A DNA stretch of 45,832 nucleotides from an uncultured Clostridia bacterium. GTDB taxonomy: Bacteria; Bacillota; Clostridia; TANB77; UBA1234. The number at the start of each line of letters is the position of its first letter. Position 1 is the stretch's first letter. Made by a program: the position numbers and the translations under genes. The stretch is taken from the NCBI GenBank assembly GCA_934149405.1, contig CAKPEV010000009.1, forward strand, positions 1 to 45,832. Reading direction: 5' to 3'. Positions 8,975-16,431 of this stretch are shown in pieces. The notes under the pieces were generated by a model. It searched no databases and was not told the DNA's origin. It was given only the letters and a program-made list of their open reading frames with translations.

Positions 8975-9040
8975 AATAATCATCCTTTCTTTCCTGCCAT
9001 TTTCTAACGGCACAATATATATTAAAATTTTATTTTTTAC

Positions 9041-9550
9041 TTAGTTTGCTACTTTAACCATTGCATGTCTTAATACTCTATCGCCTATTTTATACCCTGA
9101 TCTAAGTTCTTCAACAATTTCTTGCTCTCCATAATCTTTACTTTCAATATGCATTACCGCATCATGAAATTCCGGATTAAATGTTTCTTTAACAGTTGGT
9201 ATAAGTTCGACATTGAATTCTTTCATTACATCTTGCATTTGCTTATGTATAAGTTCAAAACCTTCTTTTGCCTTAGGATCTGTTGTTTCAGCTGCAACTG
9301 CCTTATCTAAGTTATCCAAAACAGCTATATACTTTGTAACAACATCTCCAACAGCAAGTGAATATATCTTTTCTTTTTCTTTCATCACTCTTTTCTTATA
9401 ATTATCAAATTCTGCTGCTGTTCTTTGTAAATGTTCATAATATTTTTCATTTTCCTTCTTTAGTTTTTCTATTTCGTTGTTTAGATCCTTGATAGATATT
9501 TCTTCTTTTTCCTCTAGTTCCTCATTCTTTATCTTCTCGTTTTCTGCCAT
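9041..9550 (-). CDS. grpE: Nucleotide exchange factor GrpE
   Basis: GrpE releases ADP from DnaK and so resets the chaperone cycle. The 169-residue product has an acidic, coiled-coil N-terminal half (about residues 5-55), the block LQRTAAEFDNYKKRVMKEKE and the C-terminal beta domain ending LRSGYKIGDRVLRHAMVKVA. ATG at 9550 follows GGGGGAG at 6 bases; the TTG codon before it is too close. The start lies inside the end of hrcA (29-base overlap), so the two genes are translationally linked. Confidence 0.97.
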   Translation of the reverse strand: MAENEKIKNEELEEKEEISIKDLNNEIEKLKKENEKYYEHLQRTAAEFDNYKKRVMKEKEKIYSLAVGDVVTKYIAVLDNLDKAVAAETTDPKAKEGFELIHKQMQDVMKEFNVELIPTVKETFNPEFHDAVMHIESKDYGEQEIVEELRSGYKIGDRVLRHAMVKVAN

Positions 9551-10580
9551 CAACTTCTCCCCCTTGTTTTATTTTTTCTTGTATAGAATCTCCTATATAC
9601 TTAATTACTGGAATCACTTTTTTGTAATCCATTCTCTTTGGTCCTATTATTCCTATCGTTCCAACTTCTTTTTCGTTTATTGATTGCTTATACGTTATTA
9701 TTGTAAAATCTTTCAAATCGTCAAATGCTGTTTCTTGTCCGATATATACATTAATATTTCCGTCATAACCAGACTTTATAAGTTCCTTTATTGCATCTTG
9801 AGTTTCGATTATGTTCAAGAAATTTTTAAGTGTTTTTTCTTTCTTCAATTCTGGTAAGTTAAGCATATTTCTAGTTCCATCTAAGTATATCTCAGAATTT
9901 TCTTCTGTAAGCAAATTGTTTAATTCCATAACTAAAGGTATTACTGTGTTGCTAATATTATAAAGCTCGTTTTCTATATGAGTATTTATATTGTCATATA
10001 CTTCTTTAAAGTTCATTCCTTTAAATTTATAATTTAAAAAGTTATTAAATATTTCAATGTTCTCGTTTGGAATATCGCCATCATACCTTACGACGCTTTC
10101 TTTTATAATACCATTGTCTGCCAAAATCACAATCATAAGTCTATCATGTCCAATTTTTACTAATTTTATTTCTTCTACCGTACATGATTCTATTTGTGGT
10201 CCAGCAGCAATTGATGCATAATTTGTGATTCTAGATAAAACATTGGATGCTTCTTTTATTAATTCATCAAGCTTTATTACATCTTCCTTTAATGTGTTAT
10301 CTATAATTTCTTTTTCTTTTGCTGTTAATGTCTTTTCTTTCATAATCAAATCGACGTACAATCTGTATCCTTTGCTTGATGGGATTCTTCCTGCCGAAGT
10401 ATGAGGTTGTTCCAAATATCCAAGTTCCTCCAAGCTAGCCATTTCATTTCTTATAGTAGCAGGACTAAAACCTAAATTATATTCATTTGCTATTTTCGTA
10501 GAACCAACTGGCTCCGCTGTCGCATTGTATTCTTCTATGACAGCCTCTAATATCTTCTTTTTTCTATCATCCAAAATCAA
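9522..10580 (-). CDS. hrcA: Heat-inducible transcription repressor HrcA
   Basis: HrcA binds CIRCE operators and represses class I heat-shock genes; GroEL-dependent folding couples it to stress. The 352-residue product has the winged-helix N-terminus (EPVGSTKIANEYNLGFSPAT, then IRNEMASLEELGYLEQPHTS near residues 25-65) and the GAF-like core, ending EKIKQGGEVDG. A GTG at 10589 is in frame, but the ribosome site AAGAAGG would overlap it; TTG at 10580 lies 8 bases downstream of that site and is preferred. It heads the operon hrcA-grpE-dnaK and lies below two CIRCE elements, so it represses itself. Confidence 0.96.
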   Translation of the reverse strand: MILDDRKKKILEAVIEEYNATAEPVGSTKIANEYNLGFSPATIRNEMASLEELGYLEQPHTSAGRIPSSKGYRLYVDLIMKEKTLTAKEKEIIDNTLKEDVIKLDELIKEASNVLSRITNYASIAAGPQIESCTVEEIKLVKIGHDRLMIVILADNGIIKESVVRYDGDIPNENIEIFNNFLNYKFKGMNFKEVYDNINTHIENELYNISNTVIPLVMELNNLLTEENSEIYLDGTRNMLNLPELKKEKTLKNFLNIIETQDAIKELIKSGYDGNINVYIGQETAFDDLKDFTIITYKQSINEKEVGTIGIIGPKRMDYKKVIPVIKYIGDSIQEKIKQGGEVDGRKREDKE

Positions 10581-10599
10581 TTTTTTCACCTTCTTTATA

Positions 10600-10626
10600 T
10601 TAGCACTCGATACATCTAAGTGCTAA
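10600..10626 (-). promoter_or_regulatory. CIRCE operator 1 (HrcA site)
   Basis: TTAGCACTC-N9-AAGTGCTAA (10600-10608, 10618-10626) matches the HrcA consensus with one arm mismatch. It lies downstream of the -10 box, in the transcribed leader between promoter and hrcA start. Confidence 0.93.
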
Positions 10627-10636
10627 CGACATAATA

Positions 10637-10665
10637 AAAATATCACTTCTTTTAGCACTTGTCAA
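10637..10665 (-). promoter_or_regulatory. hrcA operon sigma-A promoter
   Basis: TTGACA (10660-10665), an exact 17-base spacer and TATTTT (10637-10642). The -35 box lies inside the second CIRCE element and the first CIRCE lies just downstream, so HrcA could block both polymerase binding and escape. Confidence 0.88.
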
Positions 10666-10678
10666 TACCAAGTGCTAA
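10652..10678 (-). promoter_or_regulatory. CIRCE operator 2 (HrcA site)
   Basis: TTAGCACTT-N9-AAGTGCTAA (10652-10660, 10670-10678), a perfect inverted repeat that covers the -35 box. Its centre is 52 bp from CIRCE 1, about five helical turns, so HrcA dimers would sit on the same face of the DNA. Confidence 0.92.
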
Positions 10679-10824
10679 AAATTTATATCGACTTTTTCCC
10701 TAATTTCTATCACTTGGTATAAGCTTAGAGCCACATATATTTTAAAGATTTGAAATTTAAAATTTCTGTGTGAATTTTTTGTAACCACTATCTTTTTACA
10801 TCCTCTTTACTTATTTTTACTATT

Positions 10825-10861
10825 AAAAAAAGAATTAAATGATTTCCATCTAATTCTTTTT
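10825..10861 (-). terminator. Terminator overlapping the stop of the HD-like gene
   Basis: AAAAAGAATTAGATG pairs with CATTTAATTCTTTTT on the minus strand, with a short loop and a T-rich 3' arm. The first stem bases overlap the stop codon of the gene ending at 10860. Confidence 0.7.
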
Positions 10862-11903
10862 AATCCTCGTAATCTATATACATATATAAGTCTGTATCTG
10901 AGTCTAAAAACTCATTTATCTTCTTATCCACATCCGCGTCAAGCTTGCTAATTCTAATATAGTTGTTTCCTACCTTTATAAGTGGATCAACATATCTTAA
11001 ATCTCTTCCTATCTTTGTGCAATACTTTTTTTCAACTTTATTAAATTTGGTATAAACTTTACGCAAATTAGGTAAATAGCGCCATCTATCGCTAATACGT
11101 TTGTCACTACAGTTTAGTCCAATATCCATAATAACTTTATCTGTTGATGTGTACAAATCTTTTCTTCTAATTACGCCTCTTCTTACCATTGGTGCCAATG
11201 TATCAGTTATAAATTTCATTGCCATTTTAGCTTCATATGACCTATATTTTTCTCCACATTCAATACTTATCAAGCAAAATTTCTTTGCCAAATGCACAGT
11301 ATTAAAGCAAAATTCTGGCATATTATCATCATTTGGTACTACAACCAAATCCTCATAAAACTCTTTAATTTCATCTAATGTGCAAATATTTGATAAATAT
11401 GCTGTATGCAAAAAATATTCTAATGTATGTGCACAAAGTGTTGGTCTGATGTTGTAGCCAAGTGGAAAATCCGTATAATCACAAATTTCATCTATATTTA
11501 TATTATTATCAAATAAATATGCAAAAAGCTTGTCCGAACCAACAATTACATCATAATTCGTTAGTGTATTGTCATTCTTGTCAAAATTAATCTCATCAAT
11601 ATATGTTGTAGCATAAGAAAATGCCGGCACAGAAATATCATGAAGCATTGCTGATAGCACCTTGTTTTTATTCGTAATAAAGTTATTCAATATTAGTGCT
11701 AAACCAACACTATGGTCTAATACAGAGTATTTATATTTATATAAATTAAAGCCACTAAGATTTATTCCCGCGTTTATATCAATTCCATTTAATCTAGCAA
11801 GTTCCGGAAAGTCAACAATTTCCTTTATAAACTCTGGTGTTTTTTCCGAATAGATTTGATGCAAAGCTACAATTTTCTCATCCTGTGTATCATAATAAGA
11901 CAT
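10860..11903 (-). CDS. HD-superfamily phosphohydrolase-like protein
   Basis: The 347-residue product looks like a divergent HD-domain protein: H and HD appear in the spacing LDHSVGLALIL ... AMLHDISVPAFSY near residues 63-95, as in metal-dependent phosphohydrolases and dGTPase-like proteins. The later part is not recognisable and has many aromatic and charged residues. ATG at 11903 is chosen because AGAGGTG lies just upstream; a GTG at 11921 would start inside the ribosome site. It has its own promoter and terminator, so it is a single-gene unit between the heat-shock operon and the rsmD cluster. Substrate unknown. Confidence 0.75.
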   Translation of the reverse strand: MSYYDTQDEKIVALHQIYSEKTPEFIKEIVDFPELARLNGIDINAGINLSGFNLYKYKYSVLDHSVGLALILNNFITNKNKVLSAMLHDISVPAFSYATTYIDEINFDKNDNTLTNYDVIVGSDKLFAYLFDNNINIDEICDYTDFPLGYNIRPTLCAHTLEYFLHTAYLSNICTLDEIKEFYEDLVVVPNDDNMPEFCFNTVHLAKKFCLISIECGEKYRSYEAKMAMKFITDTLAPMVRRGVIRRKDLYTSTDKVIMDIGLNCSDKRISDRWRYLPNLRKVYTKFNKVEKKYCTKIGRDLRYVDPLIKVGNNYIRISKLDADVDKKINEFLDSDTDLYMYIDYED

Positions 11904-11928
11904 TTTCTCACCTCTTTTCACGCTTCAT

Positions 11929-11957
11929 AGTATAGCATAATATTTAGCATAATTCAA
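11929..11957 (-). promoter_or_regulatory. Promoter of the HD-like gene
   Basis: TTGAAT (11952-11957), 17-base spacer, TATACT (11929-11934); transcription would start about 20 bases before the ATG at 11903. Confidence 0.78.
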
Positions 11958-12045
11958 TCAGAATTGTTGATACTACGCAAAATATTAGGCTCTGCGCCAA
12001 ACTTTTGAAATATTTTAATGAATTTAATTGTTTCCCATATTATAG

Positions 12046-12099
12046 TATAAAAAGTGAGCCTTAATTGTTAAATTTTTCACATAACAATTCGAGGCTCAC
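12046..12099 (-). terminator. Terminator of the rnhB-rsmD-coiled-coil cluster
   Basis: A long stem, GTGAGCCT/AGGCTCAC (12092-12099, 12054-12061) extended by AATTGTTA/TAACAATT with a small bulge, is followed on the minus strand by TTTTTATA. A strong intrinsic terminator. Confidence 0.9.
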
Positions 12100-12116
12100 G
12101 TTAATTCTATTTTTGT

Positions 12117-12554
12117 TTATTTTAGCTCACTTCTGTTTTCTTTTATTACATCAATCTTTTCTTGTAAGTTTTGTTCCAATTCAGCAAGTATCTCATCTGC
12201 ATACTTCTTCGTTCCATTTATCAAATCTTTTGAAAAAGCATTCGCACTATCTATTATTTCTGCTTTTTGCTCATATGCTTTTTTAGTTATCTCATGTTCA
12301 TCAATCATTGCAATTATTCTGTTTTCTGCCTCTTTTATAAGTTGATTAGCTTCTTTTTGAGCATCAACTAAAATCTTTTGTCTTTCTTCTTTTACCCATT
12401 TTGCTTGTTTTAATTCATCTGGTAATTTCATTTTTATTTCATTAACTACATCGATAATGGCATCTTTATCAACTAAAGACTTTTTAGTTAGTGGTATATT
12501 AGAACTTCTATCTAACATTTCTTCTAATGTTTCTAATAACGTTAAAACCTCCAT
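12117..12554 (-). CDS. Coiled-coil protein, ATPase-subunit-like, unknown function
   Basis: The 145-residue product is almost entirely helical and charged, with a predicted coiled coil from about residue 45 to the end (QKILVDAQKEANQLIKEAEN and KKYADEILAELEQNLQEKID). Proteins of this look are often labelled ATP synthase subunit B- or DivIVA-like by similarity of their coiled coils, but that is not evidence of function. ATG at 12554 follows AGGAGT. It starts 6 bases after rsmD and is followed by the cluster terminator, so it is the last gene of the unit. In related genomes a similar small coiled-coil gene follows rsmD. Confidence 0.75.
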   Translation of the reverse strand: MEVLTLLETLEEMLDRSSNIPLTKKSLVDKDAIIDVVNEIKMKLPDELKQAKWVKEERQKILVDAQKEANQLIKEAENRIIAMIDEHEITKKAYEQKAEIIDSANAFSKDLINGTKKYADEILAELEQNLQEKIDVIKENRSELK

Positions 12555-12560
12555 AACGTC

Positions 12561-13109
12561 CTACTCCTTTCGTTTATAAAAACTCAATATATTTCTTCCA
12601 TATCTTTTGTAGTTATACTTTGTAAAACCTTCAATCTCGTCAGGTGCGTCTTCATTCGTATCTGTTTCCATTATAATTATACCGTTGTCTGATAATAATT
12701 CGTATTCCCACATCTTTTTTATTGCGTCTACGCCCATCTCTTTATTATATGGAGGATCTATATACGCAATATCTATCTTTTCGCCTTTCAACTTTTTCAA
12801 GGCTATCTTATAATCTGTATTGTAAATACGAGTACAATCTTCGATTCTTCCCTTTTTAACGTTTTCCTTTATGACCTTTACACATGCTGGATTCAAATCA
12901 ATTAGTATTGCGCTTTCAGCACCTCTGCTTATCGCCTCAATGCCTATTGCACCACTACCAGCAAATAAGTCTAAAAATGTAGCACCAGGAACATCATTAT
13001 TTAGTATACTAAATAATGCTTCTTTTACTACTTCTCGTGTTGGTCTTGTTGAATCACCATCAATTGTATTTAATTTCATACCTCTTAAATTTCCTGAAAC
13101 TACTCGCAT
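12561..13109 (-). CDS. rsmD: 16S rRNA m2G966 methyltransferase RsmD
   Basis: RsmD methylates N2 of G966 in 16S rRNA. The 182-residue product has the family start MRVVSGNLRG, the SAM-binding FLDLFAGSGAIGIEAISRG near residues 45-62, and the catalytic IDPPY near 117-121. The open frame continues 20 codons upstream, but ATG at 13109 with AGAGG upstream gives the normal N-terminus. It has its own promoter at 13130-13157 even though rnhB ends only 94 bases upstream. All family motifs are intact. Confidence 0.95.
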   Translation of the reverse strand: MRVVSGNLRGMKLNTIDGDSTRPTREVVKEALFSILNNDVPGATFLDLFAGSGAIGIEAISRGAESAILIDLNPACVKVIKENVKKGRIEDCTRIYNTDYKIALKKLKGEKIDIAYIDPPYNKEMGVDAIKKMWEYELLSDNGIIIMETDTNEDAPDEIEGFTKYNYKRYGRNILSFYKRKE

Positions 13110-13129
13110 ATACAACCTCTCTATGCTAT

Positions 13130-13157
13130 ATTTTAATATATTTTCAAAAAATGTCAA
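13130..13157 (-). promoter_or_regulatory. rsmD promoter
   Basis: TTGACA (13152-13157), 16-base spacer, TAAAAT (13130-13135). Three TGTAA-containing repeats sit immediately upstream (13161-13190). Confidence 0.7.
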
Positions 13158-13160
13158 CCA

Positions 13161-13190
13161 TTGTAACACAATTGTAACATAAATGTAAAA
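13161..13190. repeat. Three TGTAAMA repeats at 11-bp intervals
   Basis: TTGTAACA at 13161 and 13172 and ATGTAAAA at 13183 repeat every 11 bp, close to one helical turn, just upstream of the rsmD -35. This layout suits binding of a regulator on one DNA face. No known regulator is implied. Confidence 0.45.
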
Positions 13191-13203
13191 ATATGGTTCA
13201 TGC

Positions 13204-13833
13204 CTATTTTAATATCTTCTTTAAAAAACTTTGTCTGTGTATCATGCATGGACCAAATTCTTTTAATGCCTCCACATGTGCTTTAGTTCCATACCCTTTA
13301 TGCTTTTCAAATCCATACATAGGAAAAATTTTATCATATTCTCTCATCATTCTGTCCCTTGTAACTTTTGCTATTATTGATGCCGCACCTATTGAAATGC
13401 TAAGTGCGTCTCCCTTTATTATAGGCAAATACGGTATTCCATCTGTATCTACTTTCTTTTCAGCATCTATTAAAATAAAGTCTGGTTTAATCTTTAACTC
13501 TTCAATTGCAAGTTTCATCGCTTTTCTAGTTGCATTAAGAATATTTATTTCATCTATTACTGTATGATCAACTATTCCTACTCCCCATGCCAATGCATTG
13601 TTTATTATATCATCATAAAGTTTCTCTCTCTTCTTCTCTGAAAGCTTTTTAGAATCATTTACACCTTCTATTAATGCATCTTTCGGTAAAATTACTGCAG
13701 CGGCTACTACTGGACCTGCAAGTGGCCCTCTTCCTGCTTCATCAATTCCAGCTATACATTTATATCCTTTTTCGTATGCTTCTTTTTCAAATTTACTAAG
13801 CTCTATAAGTCTTTCTTTTTCTTCTTCTTTCAT
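13204..13833 (-). CDS. rnhB: Ribonuclease HII
   Basis: RNase HII removes RNA from RNA-DNA hybrids and single ribonucleotides from DNA. The 209-residue product has the active-site block GIDEAGRGPLAGPVVAAAVI (Asp and Glu of DEAGRG), VNDSKKLSEKKRE, the later acidic LIDAEKK, and KVTRDRMM with the KHKGYGTKAH segment near residues 150-185. ATG at 13833 follows GGGGTG; the frame stays open to 13863 but that region is the promoter. It is the first gene of the cluster with rsmD and the coiled-coil gene. Confidence 0.96.
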   Translation of the reverse strand: MKEEEKERLIELSKFEKEAYEKGYKCIAGIDEAGRGPLAGPVVAAAVILPKDALIEGVNDSKKLSEKKREKLYDDIINNALAWGVGIVDHTVIDEINILNATRKAMKLAIEELKIKPDFILIDAEKKVDTDGIPYLPIIKGDALSISIGAASIIAKVTRDRMMREYDKIFPMYGFEKHKGYGTKAHVEALKEFGPCMIHRQSFLKKILK

Positions 13834-13853
13834 TTGTACATTCACCCCGAAAC

Positions 13854-13882
13854 ATAGTATCATATATTACATAAAATCGCAA
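13854..13882 (-). promoter_or_regulatory. rnhB promoter
   Basis: TTGCGA (13877-13882), 17-base spacer, TACTAT (13854-13859), about 20 bases before the ATG at 13833. Confidence 0.65.
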
Positions 13883-13916
13883 ATGTATTTAAAATATTAA
13901 TTTTTAGGCAGTTTTA

Positions 13917-13950
13917 AAGGCTAGGTAAATCAACTAACTTACCTAGCCTT
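13917..13950 (-). terminator. Terminator after the SSB-like gene
   Basis: Perfect 12-bp stem AAGGCTAGGTAA/TTACCTAGCCTT (13917-13928, 13939-13950) with a 10-base loop, followed on the minus strand by a modest T-rich stretch. Confidence 0.8.
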
Positions 13951-13977
13951 GTTAAGAGGATGATTATTATGAATACT

Positions 13978-14640
13978 CTACGCGTTTTGTTCCTCGACAT
14001 TACTATTTTCTATATTTTCTTCTTTTTCAACTTCTAGTTTTGAAATAGACACTTCATAAGCTCTTCTTGTTTCAGATGTTCCGTCTTCAAATTTCTTTTC
14101 GTACAATCTACTTTGAATTCTTCCCCAAATCTTTATTCTTTCACCAACACTCATGTTTTGGCAAAATCTTGCATTTCTTCCCCATGCTATACATGGTATG
14201 TAGTCTGACTTGTTGTATGCTCTATTAACCGCAAGTAAAATATCTGCAATTTCTCTACCAAATGGTGTTGTTCTATAAATAGGTTTTTTACATATGAAAC
14301 CATCTAAAATTATTTCATTAGGGTTTTGATCTTCACTAATTTCTTCTACTTCTTTCATGTCCTTAACAAATACTGTTAAAACAAGTTTATTCTTCTCGTT
14401 CTCATAATTATTGTAAGATCTAAATTGGCCATCAATAATAACTTTTTGACCTACTTTAAAATTTTTATCTAGAATTCTCTCTGATGCAGTAACTGGAATG
14501 ATGTCACTATTTTCACTTAATCTAGGAACCTCTAAATCAAATGTATAGAATCCCTCTCCGTATACTTCATGGCTAAATTGTTTATCAGAAACAATAGTAC
14601 CAATAAGTGTAATTATGTTGTTATCACTATAATTTACCAC
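13978..14640 (-). CDS. Single-stranded DNA-binding protein with two OB folds
   Basis: The 220-residue product has two successive SSB-type OB folds: residues about 7-100 (NNIITLIGTIVSDKQFSHEV, then QKVIIDGQFRSYNN) and 105-200 (EIILDGFICKKPIYRTTPFG, YIPCIAWGRNARF, ERIKIWGRIQSR). Canonical Firmicute SSB has one fold and an acidic DDIPF-like tail; here the tail is acidic (EKEENIENSNVEEQNA) but lacks that tip. It is therefore a variant rather than the standard housekeeping SSB. GTG at 14640 follows GGGGG at 8 bases. It is a single-gene unit with its own promoter and terminator. Confidence 0.85.
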   Translation of the reverse strand: MVNYSDNNIITLIGTIVSDKQFSHEVYGEGFYTFDLEVPRLSENSDIIPVTASERILDKNFKVGQKVIIDGQFRSYNNYENEKNKLVLTVFVKDMKEVEEISEDQNPNEIILDGFICKKPIYRTTPFGREIADILLAVNRAYNKSDYIPCIAWGRNARFCQNMSVGERIKIWGRIQSRLYEKKFEDGTSETRRAYEVSISKLEVEKEENIENSNVEEQNA

Positions 14641-14695
14641 TTTTTTATCCCCCTCATTCGCATTTTAATATGTTTTCTAATGTAATCTTATTCCC

Positions 14696-14723
14696 ATTAT
14701 AGGAATTTTATTCCTGAACACAA
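14696..14723 (-). promoter_or_regulatory. Promoter of the SSB-like gene with overlapping inverted repeats
   Basis: TTGTGT (14718-14723), 16-base spacer, TATAAT (14696-14701). The spacer ends in GGAAT-AAA-ATTCC and the -10 lies inside ATTCC-TATAATG-GGAAT, so two inverted repeats share the central ATTCC. This resembles an operator. Confidence 0.55.
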
Positions 14724-14963
14724 GTTTTATTTTACCATAATTTTATAATCTTGTCTACATAATTTTATGAAAATGTCTACTTTTTTTGTAAAAGTATTAT
14801 TTTTACTTATTATTATCTACCTCATTACTACAAATTAGCTTCTTTTTTTCGTAAAATATATTTTTGAGCTATTCTTAATATATCTTTTAATTAAATGATT
14901 TTCGTGTGCTCATTACACTCCATACTTTGCTAAAAAATAGTAGCACGTTTTCTTCTAACATAG
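14724..14963. other. AT-rich intergenic stretch without a recognised gene
   Basis: About 240 bases between the SSB-like gene's promoter and the terminator of the orphan gene at 15050. I see no credible open frame or RNA gene. Confidence 0.6.
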
Positions 14964-15004
14964 AAAAAGTGCTAGAAAAGTATTTCAATACTTTCTAGCA
15001 CTTA
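14964..15004 (-). terminator. Terminator of the orphan HTH pair
   Basis: A stem of about 15 bp, AAGTGCTAGAAAGTA pairing with TACTTTTCTAGCACTT with one bulged base, followed on the minus strand by TTTTTCTA. Confidence 0.85.
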
Positions 15005-15049
15005 AACTTTAGAAGCGATTAGAACTTATGCACAATTATGTGCAATTTT

Positions 15050-15940
15050 TCAATCGCAAGAGTATGCGTCCTGAACATCCTTACTACACTTTTCGAGCTG
15101 TACGGAATACTCCAATCCGACAATCTCTACAAGTGCGATGGCTGCCTTTATTTTAGCAACGTTTTGGACCGTTTTGAACATATACTGCTCCATCCTAGGA
15201 TCTTTACGCAGTTTGCAAAGAATTTCATCGATGGTGTCATCGTCAGGCATATATTCCATATTTGAGATATGGAATCCAGTCTCATCACAATAGATTTCAA
15301 CTGTCTTGTAGCTTTCGAGCTCCTGATTTATTCTGTCGAGCCTTTCTTCTTCTTCGCTTATGTTTTGTTCCAAACATTCGACATCGCCCTTACGTGCTTC
15401 AATTTGTGCAACAACTTCTGCAAAGCTTTTTCGAAGTGCTTCTAGCTCTTTTTTTAGTCTCAAATACTCTTCATTGCAATGGTTAGCCTTGCTTTGAATA
15501 TCATCTTTTTCGTTTTGGGTTTCTATGAGGTTCGCTTTTGCTTTTTCTAGCTTTTCTTTCATTTCAGAAAGCTTTTCTTTACTAGCTTCTGCTTGCTCAT
15601 TTAGCTCACTTTCGCGACTCCGGAATGACATAGCGTCTTCTTTTTCATAACTCATGTTTGGCTCACTCTCAATGATTTCAGTTGTTTCAGACATACTATT
15701 TACCTCTTTTCTCTTTATCTCAAGACCTGTTTTTCTCTTATAGCGACTTTCGTTTCGCTCCAAATCACGGCTGTACTCCTTAAATCTTATGCCAGTCCGT
15801 GCCTTTAAAGCTTCTAGCAACGCTTCTTCCGAACAGTTAAAAATGTCGGCAAGTTGCGCCTTCGTATATCCGTCTTTGATGTATTCTCTAATGGATCTTA
15901 ACTCTTTAAAACAGCCGTTAATGTACAATGTTGCTCCCAT
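15050..15940 (-). CDS. Orphan HTH/coiled-coil protein, GC-rich, probably acquired
   Basis: I do not recognise a family. The 296-residue product has a small helix-turn-helix-like start (KDGYTKAQLADIFNCSEEAL near residues 22-41), a long coiled coil from about 110 to 210, and a C-terminal domain starting ETGFHISNMEYMPDDD. ATG at 15940 follows AAGGAG and overlaps the end of the upstream gene by 43 bases. Base and codon use are richer in G and C than in the neighbours. It contains two in-frame CGG codons (15797-15799, 15620-15622), a codon otherwise seen in native genes only at frameshift sites. A regulatory or phage-derived role is possible but unproved. Confidence 0.7.
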   Translation of the reverse strand: MGATLYINGCFKELRSIREYIKDGYTKAQLADIFNCSEEALLEALKARTGIRFKEYSRDLERNESRYKRKTGLEIKRKEVNSMSETTEIIESEPNMSYEKEDAMSFRSRESELNEQAEASKEKLSEMKEKLEKAKANLIETQNEKDDIQSKANHCNEEYLRLKKELEALRKSFAEVVAQIEARKGDVECLEQNISEEEERLDRINQELESYKTVEIYCDETGFHISNMEYMPDDDTIDEILCKLRKDPRMEQYMFKTVQNVAKIKAAIALVEIVGLEYSVQLEKCSKDVQDAYSCD

Positions 15941-16311
15941 TCTTTATAAATCTCCTTTTCAATCTTTTTAATGAGTAAGTCAATTCCAGCAAGTACGTCG
16001 TCGTTATTGGAACTATTTAGTAACTCACTTATATCAGACTCCTTTTCGTTTGTTTTGGCTATAACAGGCTCTTTCCAGTGTATTTTTCCTAATGCTCTTG
16101 CAGGCATTTCGCAGATGTGCCGTTCATGTTGCTTATGTGGATACCTAAGATAACTTTGATATACCTTTCCGTTTTCGGTGCAAAACTTCCGCATCGTATA
16201 ATACACCATTCCTTGGCTTATACCATATTTGTTCGAAATACATGCGACATCTCCTTCATTTTCAAGCCACACTTCCTCAATGTCAGTTAACCGCTGTGCT
16301 AGTGTTTTCAA
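15898..16311 (-). CDS. Orphan small HTH protein, GC-rich, probably acquired
   Basis: The 137-residue product is unknown. Residues 15-40 (ENEGDVACISNKYGISQGMV) look like a helix-turn-helix, so DNA binding is plausible. The start is TTG at 16311, fixed by AGGAGG 8 bases upstream; the ATG at 16336-16334 opens a different frame of only 17 codons. It is co-transcribed with the overlapping gene at 15050 from a strong promoter. It has in-frame CGG codons at 16291-16293 and 16189-16191. The first is codon 7, and a +1 shift there would reach TAA after one glycine codon. Composition differs from the surrounding genes. Confidence 0.65.
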   Translation of the reverse strand: MKTLAQRLTDIEEVWLENEGDVACISNKYGISQGMVYYTMRKFCTENGKVYQSYLRYPHKQHERHICEMPARALGKIHWKEPVIAKTNEKESDISELLNSSNNDDVLAGIDLLIKKIEKEIYKEWEQHCTLTAVLKS

Positions 16312-16392
16312 AAATTATGCCTCCTTCAAGATTCATATGTTCCTTGCCTATAATTGTCAGCTTTCCTCCTATAATAATAAACTTCGACAAAG

Positions 16393-16421
16393 ATTATAGC
16401 ACATTTCTAGCGTATGGTCAA
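16393..16421 (-). promoter_or_regulatory. Strong promoter of the orphan HTH pair
   Basis: TTGACC (16416-16421), 17-base spacer, TATAAT (16393-16398). The -35 region TTGACCAT is the same as at the other GC-rich orphan gene (42236-42264). A spare AGGAGG at about 16364-16369 has no matching open frame. Confidence 0.85.
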
Positions 16422-16431
16422 CATAATTTAT

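Noticed and set aside
10627..10820. Searched for small genes and RNA genes upstream of hrcA.
   Set aside because: Only promoter and operator sequence and AT-rich spacer were found.
15620..15622. In-frame CGG in the orphan gene as a fifth shift site.
   Set aside because: A +1 shift there gives a stop after 6 codons, whereas the zero frame continues sensibly for about 190 codons.
16300..16336. 17-codon open frame (MNLEGGIIFENTSTAVN) before the orphan gene as a leader peptide.
   Set aside because: Its ribosome site is weak and it overlaps the strong site of the TTG start; no attenuation structure is evident.
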